Positions 25,656 through 34,721 of a stretch of DNA of 62,222 nt are shown here, in pieces. The notes below the pieces were generated by a model that saw only the letters and a list, made by a program, of their open reading frames with translations, was not told where the DNA came from and ran no database searches. The stretch covers positions 1-62,222 of the forward strand of contig DIHL01000062.1 of assembly GCA_002420145.1 (NCBI GenBank), given 5' to 3'. The stretch is from Bacteroidetes bacterium UBA5697 (GTDB lineage Bacteria > Bacteroidota > Bacteroidia > B-17B0 > Aurantibacillaceae). Every line of letters starts with the position of its first letter. Positions within the stretch are counted from its first letter, which is position 1. The translations under genes were made by a program, and so were the position numbers.

Positions 25656-25795
25656 TTAACCACATAGACACATAGTTATAATTTTAATATAGAAAAATAT
25701 AAAAGAGCACATAAGGGAAGCGACGCTTCCCTGCTATGTTAACTCCATTGTGACTTTTGGTTGTGCTTATAACATTTATGTTGCTATGTGGTTAA
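25656..25795. repeat. Single copy of the TTAACCACATAG inverted-end element
   Basis: 140 bp. The left end TTAACCACATAGACACATAG and right end TTATGTTGCTATGTGGTTAA are the same terminal repeats as in the 3591-4084 array. The internal sequence differs, but again contains a central hairpin, here AGGGAAGCG-A-CGCTTCCCT. It encodes no plausible protein. It sits just after a terminator. Confidence 0.8.
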
Positions 25796-25877
25796 AAAAA
25801 CTTAATCCCTAGTAATATTGAAATAAGTATTATAAAATCAATGTTTTAAACCATATATTTACGCTACTTTTTTTATA

Positions 25878-26855
25878 GTGAGCAATATTGTAGATCAAAT
25901 AAAAGCGCCAATTAACAAGCACATGGATGAGTTTGAAATTAAGTTCAAACAATCGATGAAAAGTAGTGTGCCTTTATTAGATAAAATCACCAATTATATT
26001 GTAAAACGTAAAGGAAAGCAAATGCGTCCCATGTTTGTGTTTTTAAGTGCACAAAGCGCTGGTCCCATAAATGAAAGTACATATAGAGCAGCTTCATTAA
26101 TTGAATTGCTGCACACGGCAACTTTAGTTCATGATGATGTGGTGGATGATAGTAACGAACGTCGAGGTTTTTTTAGTGTCAATGCTTTATGGAAAAATAA
26201 AATTGCTGTTTTAATTGGTGATTTTTTATTATCAAGTGGTTTGCTATTGTCATTAGATAATAATGATTTTCACTTATTAAAAATAGTGAGTAATGCAGTT
26301 CGCGATATGAGCGAAGGCGAATTATTGCAAATTGAAAAAGCTCGCAAATTAGATATATCCGAAGAAATTTACTTTGAAATTATTACTAAAAAAACAGCCG
26401 CTTTAATTGCAGCTTGTTGTGCAGCTGGTGTAGCTTCGGTAACGAATGATGAAAAAGTAATTAATCAATTTAAAGAGTTTGGAATTAATACAGGAATTGC
26501 CTTTCAGATAAAAGATGATTTATTTGACTTTGGAGATGATACATCTATTGGTAAACCAACTGGTATTGATATCAAAGAAAAGAAAATGACCTTGCCTTTA
26601 ATTTATGCCTTAAGCAACAGCACTTGGTTAGAGAAAAGAAGAATTATCAATATTGTGAAAAATCACAATGATGACCCAAAAAAAGTAGCAGAAGTGATTG
26701 AATTTGTGATACAAAAAGGCGGCATTCAGTACGCCGAAAAAGTAATGCATCAATACAAAGATAAAGCATTAGCTCAACTAGCTTCTGTTCCAGATAGTCC
26801 TTCAAAACAAAGCTTAATTCAATTAGTAAATTACTCAATCGAAAGAAAAAAATAA
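25878..26855 (+). CDS. Polyprenyl (all-trans) diphosphate synthase
   Basis: 325 aa from GTG at 25878. Trans-prenyltransferase with both Asp-rich motifs: first in VHDDVVDDSNERRG (about residues 87-100) and second in KDDLFDFGDD (about 212-221), plus the GKPTGIDIKEKKMTLPL segment. It condenses isopentenyl diphosphate units to a long chain, probably the side chain of menaquinone (octaprenyl/heptaprenyl type); chain length cannot be fixed from this reading. The MORN lipoprotein follows after 4 bp, so an operon is likely. Confidence 0.88.
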   Translation: MSNIVDQIKAPINKHMDEFEIKFKQSMKSSVPLLDKITNYIVKRKGKQMRPMFVFLSAQSAGPINESTYRAASLIELLHTATLVHDDVVDDSNERRGFFSVNALWKNKIAVLIGDFLLSSGLLLSLDNNDFHLLKIVSNAVRDMSEGELLQIEKARKLDISEEIYFEIITKKTAALIAACCAAGVASVTNDEKVINQFKEFGINTGIAFQIKDDLFDFGDDTSIGKPTGIDIKEKKMTLPLIYALSNSTWLEKRRIINIVKNHNDDPKKVAEVIEFVIQKGGIQYAEKVMHQYKDKALAQLASVPDSPSKQSLIQLVNYSIERKK

Positions 26856-26859
26856 TAGA

Positions 26860-27357
26860 ATGATGAAAAAAATTAATTTGATACCTGTATTTATTTTTAT
26901 AAGCCTTAGTGTTTTGTTTTTTAATTGTAAGGGAGATGGAACAGCTGAGGCAGAAAAAATGAAGCAAGACTCATTAAAAAACGCAGCCTTAAAATCAAAT
27001 AGCAATAGTGCGTATAGTCAATATTTAATTACTCCTCCAGATTCTGATTACACGGGAGATTATGTAGATAAATATTCAAATGGGATTGTGAAATTTACTG
27101 GCTTTTTTAGATTTGGTCAACGACACGGGCAATGGATGGCATTTTATGATAATGGATTAAAATGGAGCGAATGTTTTTATGATAAAGGTAAAAAACATGG
27201 TTCAACCATGGTGTATCATGAGAATGGGAAACTTTATTATTCTGGATGGTATAAAAATGATTTAAAAGATAGTTTATGGTTATACTATGATACTCTTGGA
27301 AAAGAAATTGATCGTCACGCTTATAAGGATGATGTAGAAACTGGTTTAGTTTACTAA
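26860..27357 (+). CDS. MORN-repeat lipoprotein
   Basis: 165 aa. Lipoprotein signal with lipobox LFFNC (Cys23 from the first Met). From about residue 60 there are successive MORN-like units of the Bacteroidota variant (YSNGIVKFTGFFRFGQRHGQ, YDNGLKWSECFYDKGKKHGS, HENGKLYYSGWYKNDLKDS). Such repeats occur in surface or periplasmic proteins, and also in proteins loosely annotated as YwqK-type antitoxins. Function unknown. It ends 3 bp from the convergent gene. Confidence 0.78.
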   Translation: MMKKINLIPVFIFISLSVLFFNCKGDGTAEAEKMKQDSLKNAALKSNSNSAYSQYLITPPDSDYTGDYVDKYSNGIVKFTGFFRFGQRHGQWMAFYDNGLKWSECFYDKGKKHGSTMVYHENGKLYYSGWYKNDLKDSLWLYYDTLGKEIDRHAYKDDVETGLVY

Positions 27358-27360
27358 ATC

Positions 27361-28902
27361 TTAAATATTCTGTCTTCTAATTTTAATGGCATCGGCAAAA
27401 CTGATGTTGTGTATTTTAGAATCGAGCCAAGCATAAAAATTAAAATATTCTAAGGCGTTTTTCTCGTATTTATCTTTAAATACTTTTTCTAATTCTTCCT
27501 TAAACTTAATGTAAGTTTCTTTCTGTTTGCTATTGCGTTTAGATAAAGCAATTTTCTTGAAATAATCCAAGAATACTGATTCGAATTTGTATTGTTTTTC
27601 TTGCTGATTAAAAAATCTGACACTTGATTTATAGATGTAGGATAGCAAATCATCATTTCCTAACTCAAAATGTACAATTAAATTAATGAGTTTTGAAATT
27701 CTAATAATATCTTGTCTCAAATCATCATAATTGGTATTGATGATTTTATTCAGCCAAAGCAATGATTTATTATACTCCCCAACTCCAAAATAAACCATAC
27801 TAATCGTATGATAAATTCTCACTAAATCTTCATTATTAATTTTCGCCTCATATTTATCCAATCCTTTTATAACAAAAGGAATCACATGAGTTGCTTTGTC
27901 GTGTTGACCAATATAAGAGTACAATACCATTTCGGTAATGTATGACTGAGTAAAAATGGTGATTTGTAAATCAGTAGCTTTAAACATTTCGTTAAGAGCT
28001 AATGATTTTAATTTATCAATCATTTTAAGTCCGTCGTTATACTGTTTTTTAATGGCACAATATCTAACTAAATAGCCGTGAGATACAATATAATAATAAG
28101 GCATCTCAGAAATAATCTCAGGCTTATTTTCTAATTCAATTATGAGTTCAGAAAAAGATTTATGGACTTCTTCCATTTCATTTAAGAGCATATTTGCCAC
28201 GCCAGTTATGAATAAGAAAATGATTTTTGATTTATTTGATAAAAATCCTTCTTGGTCGGAGAAACGTTTTGTTTCCTTTAAGATATCGTTAATTTCTTTG
28301 ACATCTTCCTTACTTCGAGCAATCATTAACCTCGAAGAAAGCGCGTTTAATTTAGCAAGTTGTAATTCGTATGCCGCGTAGTTCTCTATTTTACTAAATA
28401 AATTATTTTCTTCTTCAATTAATTCATCTAGTGTTCTGTAATTGATGTCTCCAAAATGTGCTTCCATGTCAATGAGCACTTTTTCTAGTTCAACAATTTC
28501 AAGTAAACTATAAAACAACTCGTAATCTTGAGCCATTTTTTTAATTAAGCTTAATTGTTTACGAGATTGCTTGTATAAAGATTTATTAAATAGTAATTGT
28601 ATGTTTTTTATTTCCTCGTCAATCTTAGCACTAGCACTAGTTTCCTGACGATGGAATCGTAAACTTTTTAAAATATGGTGTAATAGCTGATTTTTTTCGG
28701 AAGCAAAATGCTGAACAAACGTTTCATTTTTAAAATGATTTTTTACAGTTTCTTCATCATAATTATCTTGACTTTGAATAAAGTTATAAAGTTTAATATA
28801 GTTTTTGTCACCCTGTTGGAGTGAAGAAAGAGATTTGAATTTCTTTTCTTCTTCTGGAGTTAAAGACTTAATAATTTCGAATAGTTGATTGGTTGGCTTC
28901 AT
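27361..28902 (-). CDS. TPR-like helical protein, paralogue 1
   Basis: 513 aa, no signal peptide, nearly all alpha-helical, rich in Lys, Glu, Leu and aromatic residues. It starts QLFEIIKSLTPEEEKKFKSL, an N-terminal motif shared with the next gene and with unnamed Bacteroidota proteins I have seen. The centre (residues about 200-430) looks like degenerate TPR helices, for example IYHTISMVYFGVGEYNKSLL. Probably a cytoplasmic protein-binding scaffold; function unknown. It lies 10 bp downstream of its paralogue on the same strand, so the two are probably one operon. Confidence 0.7.
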   Translation of the reverse strand: MKPTNQLFEIIKSLTPEEEKKFKSLSSLQQGDKNYIKLYNFIQSQDNYDEETVKNHFKNETFVQHFASEKNQLLHHILKSLRFHRQETSASAKIDEEIKNIQLLFNKSLYKQSRKQLSLIKKMAQDYELFYSLLEIVELEKVLIDMEAHFGDINYRTLDELIEEENNLFSKIENYAAYELQLAKLNALSSRLMIARSKEDVKEINDILKETKRFSDQEGFLSNKSKIIFLFITGVANMLLNEMEEVHKSFSELIIELENKPEIISEMPYYYIVSHGYLVRYCAIKKQYNDGLKMIDKLKSLALNEMFKATDLQITIFTQSYITEMVLYSYIGQHDKATHVIPFVIKGLDKYEAKINNEDLVRIYHTISMVYFGVGEYNKSLLWLNKIINTNYDDLRQDIIRISKLINLIVHFELGNDDLLSYIYKSSVRFFNQQEKQYKFESVFLDYFKKIALSKRNSKQKETYIKFKEELEKVFKDKYEKNALEYFNFYAWLDSKIHNISFADAIKIRRQNI

Positions 28903-28912
28903 GTTCTTATTA

Positions 28913-30472
28913 TTAATTTAACCAAGCATTAGCATATTTCTTTTTCATTAATTTATCCATTGGTGTATTATTAATTTTTGAATCAATATACACCTCAATG
29001 TCAAAATAAAAACTCACATTAATTTCATGCGGATCTTTCATCACTTCCTCCAAATCCTTTTTAAAACTCAAGAATATGCTTTTTTCATTCTCTTTATCTT
29101 TTACTTTTATTTCAGATAATTTTTCAAAGTAAGAAAGAATTAATTTTTCTGTTTTAAAATATGAAATTTGTGTTTTATAATAATTCTTAATAGTTGAAAT
29201 AATATAACCTAATTGTTTAAAGCGGTTTAATTCGTAATGTAAACCAATATTTAAAATCCTTGCAAAAGATTGTAAATCCTCTCTCAATAAATTATTTCCT
29301 TCACTTAATATTAATGAAATATAATGTAGTGCCTTTTCATAATTACCAAAATAAGTGTTCATAATGGCAATGTTGTAATAAAACACTAATTCTTCTTCTT
29401 TACTTATCTTACCTTTAAATTCAATTAATCCATTTTCTATTTCCTCAACATTAGATTGCGCCTCTTTTAAATTACCACTATTGGTATTGATGGTTAGTTT
29501 GCCATTTAAAACAGAGGTGAAAATTTTTAATTGTAAATCTGTGGTATTAAAGGCTTTTAAATTTTTCTTTTCTTCTAATTGTTTAATACGAGCTTCGCAG
29601 GTTTTGAATTTCTTTTCCTCGTAAGCAATATTTATAAGATTATTAAGAGTTGTTAAATATCTACTTGGCATTTCTTCAATCAATTCTTTATGATCATCCA
29701 TGATATTCAATAAAGTTTGACATTCTTCTTCTCTACTTTGGTTATCCTGGCATCTACAAAATAAAATAGATCTACAGTGGTGAAAAATAATTAATGCTTT
29801 TTTAGATTTAACAAGTTTATCGTTTTTTAATAAAGGAGAATTTAAAATGGAGTTAATATTCTCCATGTCTTCCATTGTTTTAGCCTTATTTTTTTGTCTT
29901 GTATTTAAGTTAATTTTAGAATACAAAAGTGTGTAAGTGCCTAAGTTTTTAGCTTGTTCAATTACAATTTGTTCTTCTTTCACTAAATCCTCAATGGTGT
30001 TGTTTTTGATGTTGAATTGAGTTTCTATTGAAATTAGTAATTTTTCTAAGCCTATTAATTCAAGTATAAAATGAAAACGTTCAAAGCGATAAGCCTCTTG
30101 TTTTTGTTTATTTAAAATTTTTCGACATTGCTTGTATTGAGCCTTATCAAATAAATTTAAAACATTCGTAATTTCATCTTTAATAATATATGAGGCACTA
30201 TTTTCTGCATGAAAAGAACGTAAACACTTTAAAATAAAGTTGTAAAGATTTTCAGAGGTTTGACTTTTTGCCTCTAAAGATTCGTGTTTTGCTTTTGTAA
30301 TTTTGCTAAAAAAATCTTCTTTGTATTCTGAGGCTGCTTCAATAGTGTTAAATAAACTAATTAAGTTAGGATTTAATTCACTTGCAGAAGCCGTTAATTT
30401 TAAAAAGCGCTTTTCTGATTTAGATAGTGATTTCACTAAATCAAATAAATCTCTATTTGAAATTAAGTTCAT
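28913..30472 (-). CDS. TPR-like helical protein, paralogue 2
   Basis: 519 aa, cytoplasmic, helical. The start LFDLVKSLSKSEKRFLKLTA aligns with the downstream paralogue, and the two share segments such as LLISIETQFN / VLIDMEAHFG and YNIAIMNTYFGNYEKALHYI / YHTISMVYFGVGEYNKSLLW. This indicates a tandem duplication followed by strong divergence. No catalytic motif is visible. It is the first gene of the pair, divergent from the M1 peptidase gene. Confidence 0.7.
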   Translation of the reverse strand: MNLISNRDLFDLVKSLSKSEKRFLKLTASASELNPNLISLFNTIEAASEYKEDFFSKITKAKHESLEAKSQTSENLYNFILKCLRSFHAENSASYIIKDEITNVLNLFDKAQYKQCRKILNKQKQEAYRFERFHFILELIGLEKLLISIETQFNIKNNTIEDLVKEEQIVIEQAKNLGTYTLLYSKINLNTRQKNKAKTMEDMENINSILNSPLLKNDKLVKSKKALIIFHHCRSILFCRCQDNQSREEECQTLLNIMDDHKELIEEMPSRYLTTLNNLINIAYEEKKFKTCEARIKQLEEKKNLKAFNTTDLQLKIFTSVLNGKLTINTNSGNLKEAQSNVEEIENGLIEFKGKISKEEELVFYYNIAIMNTYFGNYEKALHYISLILSEGNNLLREDLQSFARILNIGLHYELNRFKQLGYIISTIKNYYKTQISYFKTEKLILSYFEKLSEIKVKDKENEKSIFLSFKKDLEEVMKDPHEINVSFYFDIEVYIDSKINNTPMDKLMKKKYANAWLN

Positions 30473-30565
30473 ATTAGCAATGCAATTTTATGATATTATT
30501 ATAGAACTCCTATTTGGTTTCACTAATTAAGTAATTTTTATCTAAATTAGTTAAAAATTTGCCAA

Positions 30566-32983
30566 ATGAAATCTGTTTATACTTCCTTTCTTATCGTATT
30601 CCTATGCATTAGTACTATTTCTATTTCTCAAGTTGTTAATTGTCAATCGCATAAATCATCGGTAGCAGCAAGCTCTTTATATTATTCTCCCGAAAATTTA
30701 AGAAGTGATACGTTTGATATCATTAAATACTCCATTAATTTAGACATTACAGATTTTGCCAATCAAAAGATAAAAGGAAATACAATAGTTCGTTTTGCAC
30801 CAAAAATAAATACACAAAACAAAATAAGTCTTGATTTACTTAAAATGCAAATTGATAGCATTACTCTTAATAATTCTTTATTAAGTTATACGTATAACGA
30901 TACGTTATTACGAGTTAATTTGCCAACGACTTTAAATACTTCAGATACAGTAAATGTAATAGTGTATTATCAAGGTTCTCCGCAAGGCGATCCAGCTGGT
31001 TGGGGAGGCTTTTCTTTTAGCGGAAATTATGCCTATAATTTAGGTGTAGGTTTTGGTGCAAAGCCTCACAATTATGGAAGAGTTTGGTTTCCATGCTTTG
31101 ATAATTTTGTAGAGAAATCCGCATATGAATTTAATATCATAACAAGTACGACTAAAACATCCTTTTGTAATGGTGTTTTAATGTCAGATGTGGTAAATGG
31201 TAGTACACGAACACGTTCTTGGGTTTTAAATAAAGAAATTCCATCCTATTTAGCTTCTGTGGCTGTGGCAGATTACACTCAGGTAAACTGGAATGTGAAT
31301 GCTGCAAATGGTAATTTACCTATTACACTTGCTGCACGACCAACTGATACAACAGCCCTAAAAAATGGTTTTATTAATTTGCCAAATGCCGTTTTAGGTT
31401 TCGAAAATTATTATGGTCCTTATGTTTGGAATAGAGTGGGCTATTGTTTAGTGCCCTTTAATAGTGGTGCAATGGAGCATGCTACTAATATTTCATATCC
31501 CCAAGCCGCTACTTCCATTTCTTATGAAGCAAGTTTAATGGCTCATGAATTATCACATCATTGGTGGGGAGATTTAATGACTTGTGAAACTCAAGAAGAT
31601 ATGTGGTTAAATGAAGGTATGGCAAGTTATAGCGAACGACTGTTTTTAGAATGGATGTATGGCTATCCTAGATACTTAACAGATGTAAAAAGTGTGCATG
31701 ATGATATGGTGAAATTTGCTCATTTAAGAGAAAAAGGTTTCAGAGCAATTTCGGGTGTACCTCATGAATATACATACGGAGATCATGTGTATCGTAAAGG
31801 AGCAGATGTAGCTCATACCTTAAGAAGTTATATGGGTGATGTGGCATTTTTTGCAGGATTAAAATATGTACTACAGCAAAAGGCTTACAAAAATATGAAT
31901 AGCGTTGAATTTAGAGATTTATTACAAGTATCATCTGGACAAAACTTGGTGCCATTTTTTGATAATTGGGTATTAAATGGTGGTTGGCCACATTTTTCTA
32001 TCGATTCAGTTAAAACAATCGGAACATCTGCGCCATTTACATCTGTAGTGTATGTAAAACAAAAATTATTTGGTGCACCAAACTATTACTCAAATGTACC
32101 TTTGGAGGTAACTTTTATGAATAATGCATGGAACAAAGAAGTGAAAACAATTTCCATGTCAGGCGCTACTCAATCATTTACTTTAAATACAACTATTAAT
32201 CCTGTATTTGTTGGTATGAATGTAGATTCTAAAATTAGCGATGCTATTTCTTCAGAGTATAAAACAATTAAAACCAACACCAATGTTTCTTATTCACTTG
32301 GAAATGTTTTATTGATGGTTTCTAACAAGGGAGTTGATTCTTCATATATTAGAGTAGAACATAATTTTGCGGCTCCTGATGCTATTAAAAACAATATCAA
32401 TAATTTTAGATTAAACACACAACATTATTGGAAAGTAGATGGGATTTTATCTTCAGGATTTGTAAGTAAACTCCGCTTAAATTATAATGGAAATAAAGTA
32501 ACATCAGGAAATAGTTATTTAGATACCTGTTTAACTAAAATAAATGGGGATAGTATTATTTTATTATATCGTAAAAATGCTGCAGATGATTGGAAAGAAG
32601 TTTCGCATTATGTGAAATTTAAAATATCATCAAAAAATGGTTTTTTTACAGCCGACACTTTGAAGTTAGGAGAATATGTGTTTGCAAACGGAAAGAGTAA
32701 TGTATTATTAGCTGCAAAAGAAACAAAAAATATCCATCATGCTGAGTTGAATGTGTTTCCAAATCCAAGCTCATCAATCTTAAACATTAATATTACTCAT
32801 CATAAAATCACAAACAATAATAGTATTGAAATTTACGATATGCAAGGTAAAAGTGTTAAACGTATCAGTTCTATTAATTCCGAAAATAGTATTTCAGTTT
32901 CTGAATTAGCAAAGGGGCAGTACATTATAAATTTAATGGATAAGAATAAAACAATCACCAGTAAAACGTTTGTTGTGGAGTAA
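30566..32983 (+). CDS. M1-family metallopeptidase with T9SS sorting domain
   Basis: 805 aa. Signal peptide at residues 1-26. The aminopeptidase N-type catalytic core includes GAMEH (301-305), the zinc motif HELSH (327-331) and third ligand Glu350 in WLNEG. After a beta-rich region, the C-terminal about 75 residues (LNVFPNPSSSILNINI ... LAKGQYIINL) form a type A T9SS sorting domain, so the enzyme should be exported across the outer membrane and attached or released. Probably digests extracellular peptides. Divergent from the helical paralogue pair. Confidence 0.92.
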   Translation: MKSVYTSFLIVFLCISTISISQVVNCQSHKSSVAASSLYYSPENLRSDTFDIIKYSINLDITDFANQKIKGNTIVRFAPKINTQNKISLDLLKMQIDSITLNNSLLSYTYNDTLLRVNLPTTLNTSDTVNVIVYYQGSPQGDPAGWGGFSFSGNYAYNLGVGFGAKPHNYGRVWFPCFDNFVEKSAYEFNIITSTTKTSFCNGVLMSDVVNGSTRTRSWVLNKEIPSYLASVAVADYTQVNWNVNAANGNLPITLAARPTDTTALKNGFINLPNAVLGFENYYGPYVWNRVGYCLVPFNSGAMEHATNISYPQAATSISYEASLMAHELSHHWWGDLMTCETQEDMWLNEGMASYSERLFLEWMYGYPRYLTDVKSVHDDMVKFAHLREKGFRAISGVPHEYTYGDHVYRKGADVAHTLRSYMGDVAFFAGLKYVLQQKAYKNMNSVEFRDLLQVSSGQNLVPFFDNWVLNGGWPHFSIDSVKTIGTSAPFTSVVYVKQKLFGAPNYYSNVPLEVTFMNNAWNKEVKTISMSGATQSFTLNTTINPVFVGMNVDSKISDAISSEYKTIKTNTNVSYSLGNVLLMVSNKGVDSSYIRVEHNFAAPDAIKNNINNFRLNTQHYWKVDGILSSGFVSKLRLNYNGNKVTSGNSYLDTCLTKINGDSIILLYRKNAADDWKEVSHYVKFKISSKNGFFTADTLKLGEYVFANGKSNVLLAAKETKNIHHAELNVFPNPSSSILNINITHHKITNNNSIEIYDMQGKSVKRISSINSENSISVSELAKGQYIINLMDKNKTITSKTFVVE

Positions 32984-32999
32984 TTATTTATATCCTTTT

Positions 33000-33914
33000 T
33001 CAATTTTTGCTAACGGCGGTAACTGAGCCTGTCGAAGTTGCCGAAGCCAGTACTTCCATCATTGCTTTTGCTTTCAATAAACATTCTTCATATTCATCTT
33101 CGGCATTGCACATGGCTGTAATAGCGCTACCAACAGTAAAGCTAAGATACTGTTTTTCTTCATCGTAAAAAATACTTCTGATTAATACGCTTAAATCAAA
33201 ATCACCATTTTGATTGATATAACCCAACGCTCCAGAGTAGGGACCACGGTTATATAATTCATATTCATCAATCAGTTCCATGGCTCTTATTTTTGGAGCA
33301 CCTGTCATACTAGCCATTGGAAATGTAGCATTTATGATATCATTAAAAGAGGTGTTGTCTTTTAGTTCACAACTCACAGTGCTAGTCATTTGATGAACTT
33401 GCTCAAACGACTCTACATCAAATAATTTATCTACTGTTACGGTTCCTTTTTTTGCTATACGCGATAAATCATTTCTGGCAACGTCCACAATCATCACATT
33501 TTCGTTGCGTTCTTTTGCGTTATTGTATAGCCCTTGTTTAATATCTATATCTTGCTCAGGAGTTGCGCCTCTTTTGGCAGTTCCTTTAATCGGTTTGGTA
33601 ATTAATGTATCCCCTTGTTTTTTTAAAAATAACTCAGGGCTGGATGAAATAATATATTGCTTATCAAATTTTACTAAAGCAGAGTAGGGCGCTTTACTGA
33701 TTGAATTTAGTTTTTGATAAATAGCTAAAGGATCAATGTTAGTTTGATGAGCTTCAAAAGTAATGCAATAATTTATTTCGTAAATATCACCTTCCTGTAT
33801 GTGTTGTTTTAATGCATTTACTTTTTTGATGTAATCTTCTTTGCTAACAGTTGGGGTAATTTTTATACTGTTTTGTATAGGAGTAATATTTTCAAAATTC
33901 AGTTCGTTTAGCAA
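33000..33914 (-). CDS. pabB: Aminodeoxychorismate synthase component I (PabB)
   Basis: Chorismate-binding enzyme domain for p-aminobenzoate/folate synthesis. Motifs: GDIYEINYC, SSSPELFLKK, KPIKGTAKRG, MIVDVARNDLSRIAKKGTV, FPMASMTGAPKIRAMELIDE and GPYSGALGYI. From the TTG at 33914 it has 304 aa, but the frame stays open to 34178 with further PabB-like sequence (AEQICFINYDFKQNIEFF). No ATG, GTG or TTG occurs there, so the true start is probably a rare codon, such as ATT near 34166. The last about 12 residues derive from a dispersed repeat. Confidence 0.85.
   Translation of the reverse strand: MLNELNFENITPIQNSIKITPTVSKEDYIKKVNALKQHIQEGDIYEINYCITFEAHQTNIDPLAIYQKLNSISKAPYSALVKFDKQYIISSSPELFLKKQGDTLITKPIKGTAKRGATPEQDIDIKQGLYNNAKERNENVMIVDVARNDLSRIAKKGTVTVDKLFDVESFEQVHQMTSTVSCELKDNTSFNDIINATFPMASMTGAPKIRAMELIDEYELYNRGPYSGALGYINQNGDFDLSVLIRSIFYDEEKQYLSFTVGSAITAMCNAEDEYEECLLKAKAMMEVLASATSTGSVTAVSKN
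33017..33043. repeat. Dispersed repeat overlapping the pabB 3' end
   Basis: Contains ACTGAGCCTGTCGAAGT, a widespread Bacteroidota repeat core, flanked by imperfect arms GGTAACT and AGTTGCC. It encodes the odd C-terminal tail ATSTGSVTAV beyond the normal end of PabB. Confidence 0.6.
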
Positions 33915-34366
33915 AATGCTTTGCTCGACTTCAATAAATAATTGTTGAGGAAAATAAAGAGGATTATTATTTTTTGAGTTAAAAAATTCAATGTTTTGTT
34001 TAAAATCGTAGTTTATAAAGCATATTTGTTCAGCATTTTCTTTTAAATGAGCAAGTGATTTTTGGTTAGAAATCAGAACTTTATTACAAAAACCGCTATT
34101 ATTGGTGTTTGCGTAGTATAATGCTACGTATTTGTTGCCTCTTAAGTATGAATTGATTGAGTGAATCTTAGTTTTTATTTAGTTAAAGTGTTAAAAAAGA
34201 ATAAGTCTCGAAATTAAAAAAAATAATCAGTAAAAATCATGATTTTAGGTAAAAACAATACAACCAGAATTATATCTAATCAATTTAGTTATTATTTAAC
34301 CATTTTAGCTTTTTAATAATTAACAAAATATTGAAATGATTTTCATGACATATGTAAGATTTTTTG

Positions 34367-34374
34367 TAAATTTG
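34367..34374 (+). promoter_or_regulatory. Putative -7 box of the secreted two-gene unit
   Basis: TAAATTTG matches TAnnTTTG, 42 nt before the ATG at 34416. The about 200 bp before it (34182-34366) are AT-rich, with no other feature I can support. Confidence 0.4.
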
Positions 34375-34415
34375 TTTTGCCCCCTATTACAAAATTTCTA
34401 CAAATTATTATAAAA

Positions 34416-34721
34416 ATGAATACAATTAAAAGAATAGTATTATTATTTGTCTTGTTTTTAACGCAGGATGTTTTATTAGCACAAACATCATCTGTTTGCG
34501 ATTCAACCAATTGGGCTAAACCTGGAACTTATGAAGTCATTAGTATTCCTGGTTCCACTGAGGGTTTATCAACTTTTAATTTTTCGATACCAACTGCTAC
34601 GTTGTGTGAAATTGAAAAAATGAGAAAAGAGGATAAAATAGTAGAGTATAAGTTGAATTATTGTACTATGATAAAAATTTATCCTAAAATTCACCAGTCA
34701 CAAACAACGATTGAAAAATGA
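34416..34721 (+). CDS. Small secreted protein
   Basis: 101 aa from ATG at 34416; an upstream TTG at 34377 would place 13 residues before the signal peptide and lies at the promoter, so it is rejected. The signal peptide ends near LLAQ. The mature part is about 80 residues with two or three Cys and no recognised domain. Its stop overlaps the start of the T9SS protein by ATGA, so the two are translated together and may act together at the surface. Confidence 0.65.
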   Translation: MNTIKRIVLLFVLFLTQDVLLAQTSSVCDSTNWAKPGTYEVISIPGSTEGLSTFNFSIPTATLCEIEKMRKEDKIVEYKLNYCTMIKIYPKIHQSQTTIEK

